Assembly: GCF_963082655.1 (NCBI RefSeq)
Contig: NC_081553.1
Span: 127,811,736-127,875,735, forward strand
Source: Stomoxys calcitrans
Lineage: Eukaryota; Arthropoda; Insecta; Diptera; Muscidae
Reading direction: 5' to 3'
Length of the DNA: 64,000 nt
Under the pieces are notes generated by a model. That model was not told the DNA's origin. It ran no database searches and saw only the letters and a program-made list of their open reading frames with translations. Position numbers and translations under genes: made by a program. Shown one piece after another: positions 33,301 through 43,783 of the stretch (its first letter is position 1; every line of letters starts with the position of its first letter).

Positions 33301-36300
33301 GCTTTAGACCCTTTATCGGGAGATCGGTCTACATGGCAGCTATATCTTAATATGGACCGATCTAATCCATATTTAGGTTAGATGTTGGAAGGCTTGAAAT
33401 AACCCACTGTTGTAAATTTCAGCGAAATCGGGTGATAAATAAAGCTTTTATGGTTTTCAGAGCCTTTATCTGGAGATCAGTCTATATGGTAGCTATACCT
33501 AAATATAGTCCGATCTGAACCGTGTTTGGTCAGTTGTCGGGAGCCCCAAACTACTCACTGATTCAAAATTCAGCAAAATCGGATGAAAAATAATGTTTTT
33601 ATAGGCATTAGACCCTTTATCGGAAAATCGGTCTATATAGCAGCTATATTCAAATATGGTCCGATTTGGCCCGTTCAAGAACTTAACCAGCGTGCATCAA
33701 AAAGTCGTATCTGTGCCAAATTTCAGCTCAATATCTCAATTTTTGAAGGCTCTAGAGTGATTACAACAGACGGACAGACAAACAGACGGATAGACGGACA
33801 GACACACGGACATCGTTAAATCGTCTTAGAATTTTAAGACGATCCGAAATATATATACTTTGTAGGGTCGGAAATTGATATTTCGATGTGTTGCAAACGG
33901 AATGACTAAATGAATATACCCCCTATCCTTCGGTGGTGGGTATAAAAAAAAGAAAAACTGGACTTAACCGATGATTGATTGCAGAAAGCAGCATAGCATA
34001 ATAGGCGGGACCAAGCCCCGGCAGAATTCTTAAATACTTACTACCTAACAACACTTAATATTGGTAACACCGCTACCTTTGTTAATAGGATAAGGTAGGA
34101 GGTTTTCGATGTGACAATATGTTCGGAAAATCTAATCGATGAGGTTAGGATTGGATTGTCTCCATGGAGCATTCCTTCTCAGACCATGGCTACATTAGGT
34201 TTAGAATAGCACAAGCAGTGTCGAATCCGATAAGCTTCCTTAATAAGTTGAAAACCAACTGGCCAAAATTCGGAAGACAACTTAGAAGACAACTTGGGCA
34301 CGATAATTTAGATTGTCCAAGCATAGAAGATATTGACGACAATGTCAACAGGATTTCGACTGCACTAGTAGAGTCTTTCGAAGATAGTTGTCCTCTTCGA
34401 GAAAGGAAATCAAACCAAGAAAAACCCTTGATGACCGGGGAGATTCGCAACATTGGGAAAGAGGTCCACAGACTTTATAACAGAGCACGTCGTAAAAAAG
34501 CAGAAGTATTTTCGGAAGTGTATTACATACTCCTCAAAGAGTACAATAAGATTACCAGAGCGACAAAACGTGCCTTCTGGAAGCTTTTCTGTGACCAGGT
34601 CGATAGCGTTAATGACGCCGCCAAGATGAAAAAGTTTCTCTCAAAAACCCATTTCCAAAATGAAACGGTAATAAATGACATGAGAGTGAGAGCAGAGACA
34701 ATGGGGCACATGTTGAGGCTTTTGATGAGAACGCATTTTCCACAGGATTCGATGGAACTCACGAGACACTGGAATCTTGGAATAATGAGGTTGATCGAAG
34801 GCTTATCATAATGGAAGTTTTGGTCAAGGAAGCCTTGAGGAGCTTCAAACCATTTAAGTCAACCGGACCTGATGGAATATTTCCGGCGTTACTACAAAAG
34901 GAAGCCAACTATCTGGTGCCTCATCTGGCCACTATTTTAGGGCGTGCTTAGTACTTGCATATACTCCGAAACCCTGGCAGGACGCAAGGGTGGTATTTAT
35001 ACCCAAGCCCGGAAAGGCAAGTTATGCGACACCAAAGGCATATAAGCCTTACATCCTTTCTACTCAAAACCATGGAACGTATTGTAGATACCATGATAAA
35101 TACTAGGACATCTAGCGAACTGCTCAAATATAAACAGCATGCCAATGTCAAGAGATGGTCGGTGGAGACTGCCCTACACGAGGATATGAATAAATCCTTC
35201 GATGCAAAGACGACACATTAGTGGTTTGTATTGAAATCGAAGGGGCGTTTAATAATTTGCGGACCGACACATTGATCCAATCCTGAGACCAGTACCGGGT
35301 GAACCGGGTCCTAGAGGCTGGATGAACCATATGCTAAGGAACAGATGGATAAATTGCGGGTCTCATGATATAAATATAAGGGAGAAAGTGGCACAGGGCA
35401 CGCCACAGGGGGCATTTTATCGCCACTCCTTTGGGTGACCACCATAAATTACGGATGATGACTGATGAGGGATTTGAACCCCTCTGCTTTGCAGACGATG
35501 TTATAATACTACTTAATGGCAAGGATCTGAACCAGCTGTGCAGAAGGGCCGAAGGGTCTTGCATATGCCATATGACTGTGCTAGACCCAGGGATCTTAAT
35601 GCTAACCCAAAAAGACTGAAATATGCCTGTTCACAAGGAAGAAGATCGATGGTGGGCCAATTTAACGCACCGCGTTTCCTCAATAAAACGATTTCGATAT
35701 CTGACAAGGTCAAATACTTAGGAGTGATCTTGGATAGGAAACTGAATTGGAAGTGTAACATTCAGGAGCGTACTGAGAAGTCTCACAGATGTTGGGTACT
35801 ATGTAAACGGGTCGTAGGCTCGAAATGGGGCCTGAATCCAAGGATAGTCCACTGGCCTTACAGGAGCATGAGTAGACCAATGCCTACTTATGCCTCAATA
35901 GTTTGGTGGACTGCCATTGAGATAAAGTGCAACATAAGGACCATACAACAGGTGCAGAAAACATGTTGTCTTGGCATAGGCGGAGCGATGAGGACCACGC
36001 CCACTAGGCCACTGGAGACTATTCTAGATATCTGACCCATTGACATACAGATTAAGTGTGAGGCAGCCACTGCGGCTATGAGGCTTAAGGCGATGTGAGA
36101 ATGGGTTGAGAATGGGAGCAGCTCATACCATCGCGGTGTAATAGGAAACCTGAATGGATTAGAAGAGGTTTCCGATCGGATACCAGAGATGAACCTTGAG
36201 GTCGAGTGCGGGGCGCTGCTGCAAACGGCACACTCTTGGATTGACGGAACCCCTTGTATTGCCGTCTGGAAGATCATGTTACACGGATGGATCAAAGCTA

Positions 36301-39300
36301 GAGGACAGAGTAGGCCTGGGGTCTACATTAAGAACCCAGGGACTGAGATCTGTTTTAGACTGCCTGACCATAATACGGTCCTACAGGCGGAGATCCGGGC
36401 GATCACGGAATGCGTGAAGTGGTGTGGTGCTAACACAAGGACGTCGAGTGTGAACATCTTTATGGACAGTTCTGCAGTGTACGAAGGAGATTAACATCGT
36501 TTGGGTTCCGGACACTAACGGAGTAAGGGGGAAGGAAAGGGCAAACGATTTGACGGTGAAGGCCGGAGGACTGTTTTTTAGAAAAAGAAAAATATTAATT
36601 ATTTGCGGAGTGAAATTAAGCAAAGAAAGTTTTATATGAAAGGTTGTGTCCGTTAAACAAAACAACTTGAATTTAAAGAACCTAAGAGTAATGAAATTGC
36701 AAGGCTGTAAAACAAACTATAGAATGTAAAGCTGTAATATTTTTATTTATTTAAATAGACATAATCTCCTGGTGAAGTCACCAAAAAAGTGACGAAACGT
36801 GGGATCAAAAGCTATAATTATACCCTACACCACTACTGTGGTACAGGGTGTTATAACTTAGTGAATTTGTTTGTAACACCCAAAAAGAAGAGAGATAGAC
36901 CCATTGATAAGTATACCGATCGATTCAGAATCACTTTCTTATTCGATTTATCTATGTCCGTCTGTCCGTCCGTCTGTCTGTCCATGTTAATTTTGTACAA
37001 AGTTGTGTACAAAGTACAGGTCGCAGTTTTAATCCGATCGCATTAAAATTTGGTACAGGCATGTTTTTCGGCCTAAGGACGAAGCCTATTGAAATTGGGA
37101 AAAATCGGTTCAGATTTGGATATAGCTAGTCCGATTTTTAGTAATAATGCAATAAAATGGTCATTTGTTAACAATTCTCTCGAAATTTGGCAGGAAGGAT
37201 TTTTTTATGACTCTCGACATTACTGGTGAAAACTTCGTACAACGCTTTCCTCAACGACTGTCACAGTATGGGAGAAGTTTGCTCGAAATCAGTTCAGATT
37301 AAGATATAGCTCCCATATATATGTTCGTCCGATTTGCAGTAATATTGCAATAAAATGGTCTTTTGTAAACCGATTCTCTAAAAATTTGGCAGGAAGGATT
37401 TTCTTATATATGGTATAGCTCCTATATATTGTTCGTCCGATTTTGAGAAATATTGCAAGAAAGTGCTCAGTTTTAAATAGATACTTTCGAAATTTTGGAG
37501 AATGAATTTTCTTATGACTCTCGATACTAGTGGTGAATTTCATAGAAATCGGGCCAGATTTAGAAATAGCTGTCATATATGTATATCGACAGATTTTCAC
37601 CCCAAGAGTTACTGCAAGCGCATTGTTTGACCAATCTTGCCAAAATTTTGCACAATGCTTTCCTCGACAACTACCACATTATCTGAGAAGTTTGCTCGAA
37701 ATCGGTTCAGAATTAGATATAGCTCCTATATATACGTTCGTCAGATTTTGGGCAATTTGCAATAATGTTATCATTTTCTAACCGTAGTTATTACAGTTTG
37801 AACATATTTGCTCGCCGAGGTAATCAAAATTGGTTCAGAATTGGATATAGCTCCCACATTATACTTATAGGGTAGGTGTAGGGTATTATACAATCGGGAC
37901 CGCCCGACTTTTGTCTATCCTTACTGGTTTTTATACCCTCCACCATAGGATGGGGGTATACTAATTTCGTCATTCTGTTTGTAACTACTCGAAATATTCG
38001 TCTGAGACCCCATAAAGTAAATATATTCTTGATCGTCATGTGATTTTAACTTCCATATAGCCATGTCCGTCCGTCCGTCCGTCCGTCTGTCTGTCGAAAG
38101 CACGCTAACTTTCGAAGGAGTAAAGCTAGCCGCTTAAAATTTTGCACAAATACTTTTTATTGGTGTAGGTCGGTTGGGATTGTAAATGGGCTATATCGGT
38201 CCATGTTTTGATATAGCTGCCACATAAACCGATCTGGAATCTTGACTTCTTGAGCCTCTAGAGGGCGCAATTCTTATCCGATTGGAATAAAATTTCCCAC
38301 GACGTGTTTTGTTATTATATCCGACAACTGTATCAAGTATGGTTAACTAACTTTCGAAGGAGTAAAGCTAGCCGCTTGAAATTTTGCACAAATACTTTTT
38401 ATTAGTGTAGGTCGGTTGGAATCTTGATTTCTTGAGCATCTATATGGCGCAATTCTTATCCGATTGGAATGAAATTTTGCACGAAGTATTTTGTTATGAC
38501 TTCTAATATCTGTGCCAAGTATGGTTCAAATCGATCCATAACCTGATATAGCTGTCATAATAACCGATCTGAGGACTTGACTTCTTGAGCTTCTAGAGGA
38601 CGCTATTCCTATCGGATTTGGCTGAAATTTTGCATGACGTATTTTATTATGTCTTTCAACAACTGTGCCAAATAGGGTTCAAATCGGTTATTAACCTGAT
38701 ATAGCTGCCATATAAACCGATCTGGGATCTTGACTTCTTGAGCCTCGAGAGGTCGCATTATCATTATCCGATTTGGTTGAAATTTTGTACGACGGATCTT
38801 TTCATGACCATCAATATACGTGTTTATTATGGTCTGAATCGGTCTATAGCCTGATACAGCTCCCATATAAATCGATCTCTCTATTTTACGTCTTGAGCCC
38901 CCATAGGGCGCAATTTTTATTCGAATTGGCTGATATTTTACACAGGTCTACAACATATAGTTTAATTGTGGTCCGAACCGGACCATATCTTGATATCGCT
39001 CTAATAGGAGAGCAAATCTTTTCTTTTATCCTCTTTTTGGCTAAGAAGAGATGCCGGGAAAAGAACTAGACAAATGCGATCAATGGTGGAGGGTATATAA
39101 GGTTCGGTTCGGCCGAACTTAGCATGCTTTTACTTGTTTCATGTTTTATTAGATAAAAAATGCGAATATCAGTAAGCTAAATACAACCAACTATGAAGAA
39201 TTTCTTGTTTTGAAGTCTTGCTTATTTGGTTCGAAGTTATCATCAATATCCATTTAACTAGGAAGGATTTTTAATTTAGTAAAAAAATGTTTTATTTGTG

Positions 39301-42300
39301 GGCTTCTTTTATGCCAAAGAGAGGACTTTTTCTTTCATGTTTTAAGCTAAAAAATGGACAAAATTTTAAATTATATTATGACTTCTAATACATCAAATAT
39401 TTTAATCCACACAATATAGTTGATCGGAGTTTAGTTGATCGAATTGGGTATAGCTTCCGTATTAAAAAATGTATCGAATTGATATCTTGGCTAAAATTTG
39501 AAATATGAATAATTTCTATCCTCCAAAGGGTAGGGAATATAAGATTCGGCCCTATCATACTTTTGTTTATTCAGCAATTGAGTGACTGAGTTAAGCGTTC
39601 CTTATTTTAACCGACAAAGTTTTTTTCTTTAGGATGCATAGGTATTTCTTTTTTTTTTTGGCTTTTGTAACAGAATTTTTTGTAAACTTTTTTTTTTATT
39701 ATTAGCATCATTGCATGAGAGTCACACCAATTCACTTTATTCGATTTTAATACGAAATACATTGATTGAGTCGTCTAGTTTTTCGTAGAATTTTCATTTG
39801 CATTTATATCAACAACTATGTAATTCAATATTTTTTAATGTGTCACATTTTTATCTTAATTTACCAATAATTTGTCGGATTGCACTTCAAGTTGTAAAAT
39901 GTAGAGAAACTACTGCCGACGCCAAGGCAATTAAGTTTAAGTGAAAGTTTCCGGTACTTATCTTAAATGTTAATTCGTAAACATTTACCTGCGGACTATC
40001 CAGCGCCAAACCGAATAATGGATTATTGGGAACATAACCCGTTTCAGGTTCCACAGGACCTCCATTTGAGACATCGCACGATATGTACATAGCTCCACCC
40101 TCTTGATCTTCCAGTGAATCTGCGTAATAGACGAAAAGCATAAATTTGTATTTATTAGCATCTCTCTCTGTTTGCTTATACATAAACATTGAATGGAACC
40201 AGTGTCAAAAGCATCCCTTAGAGTACGGATAAAATCAACCACCTGTAAAAGGCGATGGTTTTCACCTTCTATACCATCCAAAGTGTTGAATTTGTCCTTA
40301 GACTTATGGGCTATCAAGTTTTTCTACCCTACTGAAAACTAAACATGATGGTATGGGAGACTTCTTGCAAGGTTTCCTATTGTAAAGGAAGGTTTTTTTT
40401 TTTGTTTGATCAAAATAATTGAAATGCTGCATTGCTTTGGTCATGGTCAGTTTTGAGTTGGGGAATGTCTTGTTTCACGGCCTTTTAAAGATGTGTAAGG
40501 TAAAAAGTGATGGCTGTGGGGCTGGGACAAAAATGTTATCATAATTAATTCTAGAGACACTTCAAGGATATGAAAAACAGCTTCCTTAAATATACATGTA
40601 TCATGAAAATGAACGCAAAAAGCAAAGTGAATTCAAATTGAAAGTTTTGGAATTAAAAAAAAAATATTTTAGTACATTTGTTTTATTTATACACGGGTTA
40701 AATTGGAAGATGAGATCTTTGGACGATATCTTGATTTAGCCCCCATATTTTTGATTTGAACTCTTAAGGGTACAGACGAGATATTTTTCATTCGATTTTG
40801 GTGAAATTTAAATATTATCGTGAAAGTGGCAACCTTCTAGAACATATGTTTCAACCCATTAACTCCTGACCCTCGGTTGCCTTGTACCATTTTAATGAAA
40901 TTTTATATATTCATTATTTAGGGTATTTATATTCATATAGTTTTTTTTTTAATTTAAAAATTTTTTTTTTTAATTTAAAACAAGTAGGAACGTTCTAAGT
41001 TCGGCCGGGCCGAATCTTATATACCCTCCACCATGAATCGCATTTGTCGAGTTCTTTGCGCGGTATCTCTTTTTAGGCAAACAAAGAATAATGAATAAAA
41101 ACTGTGATGCTATTGGAGCTATATCAAGTTATAGTCCGATTCGGACCATAAATGAATTGAATGATGAACATTGTAGCTAAGAATTGCGCCTTGTAGGGGC
41201 TCAAGAAGCAAAATCGGGAGATCGGTTTATATGGGAGCTGTATCAAGCCATTAATCGATTCAGATCATATTGGACACCTATGTTGAAAGTCATGAGGGAA
41301 GCCGTTGTACAAACTTTCTGCCAAATCGGATGAGAATTGCGCCTTCTAGAGGCTCAAGAAGTCAAGATCCAAGATCGGTTTATATTGCAGTTATACCAGG
41401 TTATGAACCGGTTTGGACCATACTTCGCACAGTTGTTGGAAGTGATACCAAAACACCACGTGTAAAATTTCAGTAAAATCGGGGGCTTAAGAAGTCAAAA
41501 CCCAAGATCGATTTATATGGCGGCTATATAGCAAAACGTGGACCTAATTGGTCCATTTACAATTCCAACCGGCCTACACTAATAAAAAGTATTTGTGCAA
41601 AATTTCAAGCGTCTAGCTTTACTCCTTCGAAAGTTAGCGTGCTTTCGATAGACAGACGGACGGACGGACATAGCTAGATCGACTTAAAATGACATGACGA
41701 TCAATATGGCAGCTATATCCAAATCTGGACCAATCTGGAACAAATTGAAAAAGAATGTCGAAAAGTCGAACACAGCTCACAGTCCCAAATTTCGGCGACA
41801 TCGGACAATAAATGTGTCTTTTATATGCCCAAAACCTTAAATCGAGAGATCGGTCTATATGTCAGCTATATGGAAATCTTGATCGATCTGAATCAAATTG
41901 CAAAAATATGTCGAGGGGCTTAACTTAACTCACTGTCCCAAATTTCAATAAATGCGTCTTAATTGGCCCAAAACCTTAAATCCAGAGGTCGGTCTATATG
42001 ACAGCTATATCCAAATCTGGACCGATCTGAGCCAAACTGAAGAAGAATGTCGAAGAGTCTAACACAACTCACTGTCTCAAATTGCGGCGACAGCGGACAA
42101 TAAATGCGCCTTTTATGGGCCCAAAACCTTAAGTCAAGATCGGTCTGTATGGCCGCTATATGCAAACCTTGATCGATCGGAGCCGAATTGCAGAAATATG
42201 TCGAGGAGCTTAACTTTACTTACTGTCCCAAATTTTGGCCACATCGGACAATGAATGCGCCTTTTATGGGCCAAAAACCTTAAATCGAGAGATCGGTCTA

Positions 42301-43620
42301 ACTGGACCGATCTGGGCCAAATTACAGAAGGATGTCGAAGAGCCTAACACAGCTCACTGTCCCAAATTTCAGCAAAATCGGATAATAAATAATGTATCGG
42401 CCTAAGATCCTTAATCGGCGGATCGGTCAATATGGCATCTATATCCAAACCTACACCACCAAATTGAAGAAGGATGTCGAGGGGATTAACATAACTCATT
42501 GTCCCAAAATTTTACTAAAATCGGATAATAAATATGGCTTTTATGGGCCTAAGACCCTAAATCGGCGGATCGGTACATATGGGGGCTATATCAAGATATA
42601 GTCCGATATAGCCCATCTTCGAACTTAACCTGCCTATGGACAAAAAAAGAATCTGTGCAAAGTTTCAGCTCAATATCTCTATTTTTGAAGACTGTAGCGT
42701 GATTTCAACAGACGGACAGACAGACGGACATGGCTAGATCGTCTTGGAGTTTTACGCTGATCAAGAATATATATACTTTATAGGGTCGAAAATGGATATT
42801 TCGATTTGGGTATAAAAAAATCTTCACAAGAGACTAGTAATGACAAGAAAGTATTTGAAACTCGTACTCTACATGTGTCAGTAAATGGATAATATATTTT
42901 TATTCTTAACGGCACAAAAATAAAATAGGGTTATTATACTTGTAAATATAAACAAGTCGCTTATCACTTGATATGTGTGTATAAGCAAGTGTTCCATCAA
43001 TATATTCATGTCTAATACACTGTACAATTTAAACTCCGCCCCCTTTTCCATTGAGTGTGAGCTCTGTTCTCTGCGTCATTTCATTGCGGTGGTTATTTGT
43101 GTTGTTTTATAGAAAAAAAAAACTAGTAAAACAGGGATGCTTTGGCAACCACAGCTCATAGTAATGTACAACAGTGGACGGAAGTTTGGTTTTGTGTATG
43201 TTCATGTATGCAGTGTAAAAGGCGTATGGTGTAGCCATGTCTAGATCTATATTAGATGAGGTTGAATACAATATAGTAATAATAAAAAAATGATACTGTT
43301 CTACATTTAGTTACGTTGTTATACAATGTGCTCAAAGGAAGTTCAAGATTATATATTTCCACAAAATTTATTTTAAAATGTGGGAAACTGAAACAGATAT
43401 CTTGAAATTTCGTTAGCCAAATTTAGTAAAATTAAATTTTACACTATTTGATTACGTGTTTTTCCTGTGTGTATTTGTATTTTTGTAGTTGGTGCGCAGA
43501 GGTATATGAAATGTAATTAGGGGTGTGTATGAAATTTTGTATGTTAATATTCTATTTCAAGTTCGCATACTTACCCAGAATTATTTTCAAGAGTTTGGAA
43601 CTTTTATATAGCAATCCCAT
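27924..43620 (-). CDS. gl: Glass, five C2H2 zinc-finger transcription factor of photoreceptor development
   Basis: Nuclear DNA-binding activator needed for photoreceptor identity in flies. Five coding exons on the minus strand: 43620-43575 ([11 protein letters not shown]), 40119-39989 ([18 protein letters not shown]), 33038-32313 ([16 protein letters not shown]), 32244-31463 and 28002-27924. Exon lengths 46, 131, 726, 782 and 79 sum to 588 codons with stop, all GT/AG and in phase, giving 587 residues (Drosophila about 604). Introns are 3455, 6949, 68 and 3460 bp. Five fingers lie at about residues 442-577, starting with [20 protein letters not shown], with TGQKP/SGERP linkers. Finger five is split by intron 4 after CLLR and finishes [14 protein letters not shown] in the last exon. 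Ser/Gly/His/Asn-rich N-terminal sequence precedes the fingers. The first ATG matches the fly N-terminus. The stop TGA (27926-27924) is followed by C and a long open frame (see next entry). Introns 1, 2 and 4 are full of transposons; intron 3 is clean. Confidence 0.96.
28193..28485 (-). mobile_element. tRNA-derived SINE in glass intron 4, with 9-bp target duplication
   Basis: Minus-strand SINE flanked by TAGTATATT at 28184-28192 and 28486-28494. The tRNA head (CTACCGTAGCGCAGAGG-like on the minus strand) is at the right and the B box lies near 28430. It has the same orientation as the host gene. Confidence 0.9.
28671..29385 (-). mobile_element. Degenerate tandem-module element, type A, in glass intron 4
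   Basis: Left terminus AAGTTCGGCCGGGCTGATTC followed by a decayed TATACCC block. The modules (ATCGGTTTATATGGGCGC, GTTGGAAGTCATAACAAAAC) and the right TTTCGAGGAATTATAAGCG then GGCGGTGGGTATAC are recognisable but diverged. Confidence 0.75.
29575..29811 (+). mobile_element. Complete mariner-type MITE, 237 bp
   Basis: Terminal inverted repeats of about 32 bp (TTGGGTTGCCCAAAAAGTAA at the left, its complement with one or two changes at the right), flanked by TA at 29573-29574 and 29812-29813, the mariner target. No transposase. A partial copy is at 17857-18023. Confidence 0.92.
29825..30298. repeat. Type B module remnants and (AT)n tract
   Basis: Modules with TAGCCGCTATATAGACCGAT and CGGGAGATCGG words lie between the arms of the fold-back element. 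The last 50 bp is a pure AT dinucleotide run. Confidence 0.7.
30471..30800 (+). pseudogene. Mariner-like transposase fragment in glass intron 4
   Basis: Decayed catalytic-core sequence: [32 protein letters not shown] and a later CHTS-like ATCHTSN remnant (read GVTCHTSN in another frame near 30750). Several stops and frameshifts. It differs from the MNRLTNEQR family copies elsewhere, so it is a second, older mariner lineage. Confidence 0.7.
30801..31320 (+). repeat. Remnant of the G-rich repeat with units of about 128 bp
   Basis: Contains GAAACTTGGTC, TTCGTATTCCACT, CTTTCATTTGAG and GGGAACAAACAAAAATTCGTC blocks in the order seen in the large array at 56640-59340, and ends with TACGCTCCGCCCC. 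Confidence 0.65.
33150..33950 (-). mobile_element. Tandem-module element, type B, in glass intron 2
   Basis: The right end CTTCGGTGGTGGGTATAAAA (33930-33949) is the inverted TATACCCACCACCGAAG terminus. Inward from it are TTGCAAACGGAATGACTAAA, the GTCY tract as CAGACGGACAGAC (33770-33815), and three to four modules with TATATGGCAGCTATATC-like blocks. The hairpin end at the left is missing. Confidence 0.82.
34010..36575 (+). mobile_element. I-like LINE with RNase H, broken, in glass intron 2
   Basis: Plus-strand (antisense to glass). It begins in the endonuclease end ([15 protein letters not shown], about 34160), then a linker of 215 codons with [18 protein letters not shown] pieces follow: [14 protein letters not shown] (about 34855-34895), [16 protein letters not shown] (about 35005-35050), FADDVIILL (about 35490) and [14 protein letters not shown] (about 35715). 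An RNase H segment covers about 36290-36560 with [20 protein letters not shown] and [10 protein letters not shown]. The YADD motif reads FADD. Several stops and frameshifts. The same family's RNase H is at 61990-62735. Confidence 0.85.
36827..37921 (+). mobile_element. Tandem-module element, type C, in glass intron 2
   Basis: Left end TATACCCTACACCACTACTG with the inverted TGTGGTACAGGGTGTTATAA next to it; a GTCY tract at about 36956-36984; modules with TAGCTCCCATATATATGTTC and CGAAATTTTGGCAGGAAGG-like words; right end GGGTAGGTGTAGGGTATTAT followed by an imperfect palindrome ATCGGGACCGCCCGACTT. Same plan as types A and B with different sequence. Confidence 0.75.
37928..39139 (+). mobile_element. 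Tandem-module element, type A, complete, in glass intron 2
   Basis: Left TTTTATACCCTCCACCATAG; TTTGTAACTACTCGAAATAT; (GTCY)n at 38064-38097; TCGAAGGAGTAAAGCTAGCC occurs twice (about 38112 and 38352), so the head has been duplicated; modules with TTCTTGAGCCTCTAGAGG; right ATGGTGGAGGGTATATAAGG, TTCGGCCGAACTTAGCATGC and TTTTACTTGTTT. Directly adjoins the type C element. Confidence 0.87.
39140..39988. other. Glass intron 2, largely unique, with one decayed element end
   Basis: AT-rich sequence. 39410-39572 is a decayed type A terminus (GGGAATATAAGATTCGGCCC then CATACTTTTGTTTA). The remainder up to the glass exon at 39989 shows no recognised feature. Confidence 0.5.
40190..40335 (-). other. Unassigned short open frame in glass intron 1
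   Basis: A protein-like frame of about 45 codons on the minus strand reads [18 protein letters not shown], then [15 protein letters not shown], then decays at a stop. Composition and codon use look coding. It lies 70 bp upstream of the glass exon 40119-39989 in the same orientation but is not part of known glass proteins. I do not recognise it; it could be a decayed transposase or captured gene piece. Confidence 0.3.
40336..40977. other. AT-rich glass intron 1 sequence
   Basis: No recognised feature; a few tandem-module-like words near 40720-40800 suggest very old repeat debris. Confidence 0.4.
40978..41702 (-). mobile_element. Tandem-module element, type A, fused to type B, in glass intron 1
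   Basis: Left terminus AACAAGTAGGAACGTTCTAA, GTTCGGCCGGGCCGAA and TATACCCTCCACCATGAATC; modules; then CAGACGGACGGACGGACATA. The element stops within ATGACATGACGATCAA (41692-41707) and passes straight into type B modules without its own hairpin end. Confidence 0.82.
41703..42830 (-). mobile_element. Type B tandem-module array in glass intron 1
   Basis: About six modules on the minus strand with CAAAACCTTAAATCGAGAGA, CTCACTGTCCCAAATTT and TATATGGCAGCTATATCC blocks; then a GACAGACAGACGGACATGG tract (42714-42735), AAGAATATATATACTTTATA and a partial right end TTTGGGTATAAAAA. Same family as 20343-21779, opposite orientation. Confidence 0.83.
42831..43574. other. Unique part of glass intron 1, next to the first coding exon
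   Basis: No repeat recognised. It is the longest repeat-free intron segment next to exon 1, so it is a natural place to look for glass regulatory elements; no binding site was identified by eye. Confidence 0.4.
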
Positions 43621-43703
43621 GACATGACTCCTTTAGCAGGTTGCTGTAGTCTTTGTGTTTGTTGCTGGGATCGATAAAGGAATTGATATTTTTTACGTTT
43701 CAT
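43587..43703 (-). CDS. Upstream ORF overlapping the glass start codon (38 codons)
   Basis: ATG at 43703-43701 opens a frame MKRKKYQFLYRSQQQTQRL... of 38 codons ending in TGA at 43589-43587. It overlaps the first 11 codons of glass in another frame. A second in-frame ATG at about 43625-43623 lies just ahead of the glass ATG. If the transcript includes this stretch, ribosomes meet this ORF first. A candidate 5'-UTR splice acceptor (TCATTACAG, AG at 43725-43724) lies just upstream, so the uORF start would be in the same exon as the glass start. Confidence 0.45.
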   Translation of the reverse strand: MKRKKYQFLYRSQQQTQRLQQPAKGVMSWDCYIKVPNS

Positions 43704-43783
43704 AATTTGTTGTGTTTGTATAACTGTAATGAGACAAAATAATTATTTTATTGTTAGTGCTGGCAAAATCATGGGCTGACCAA

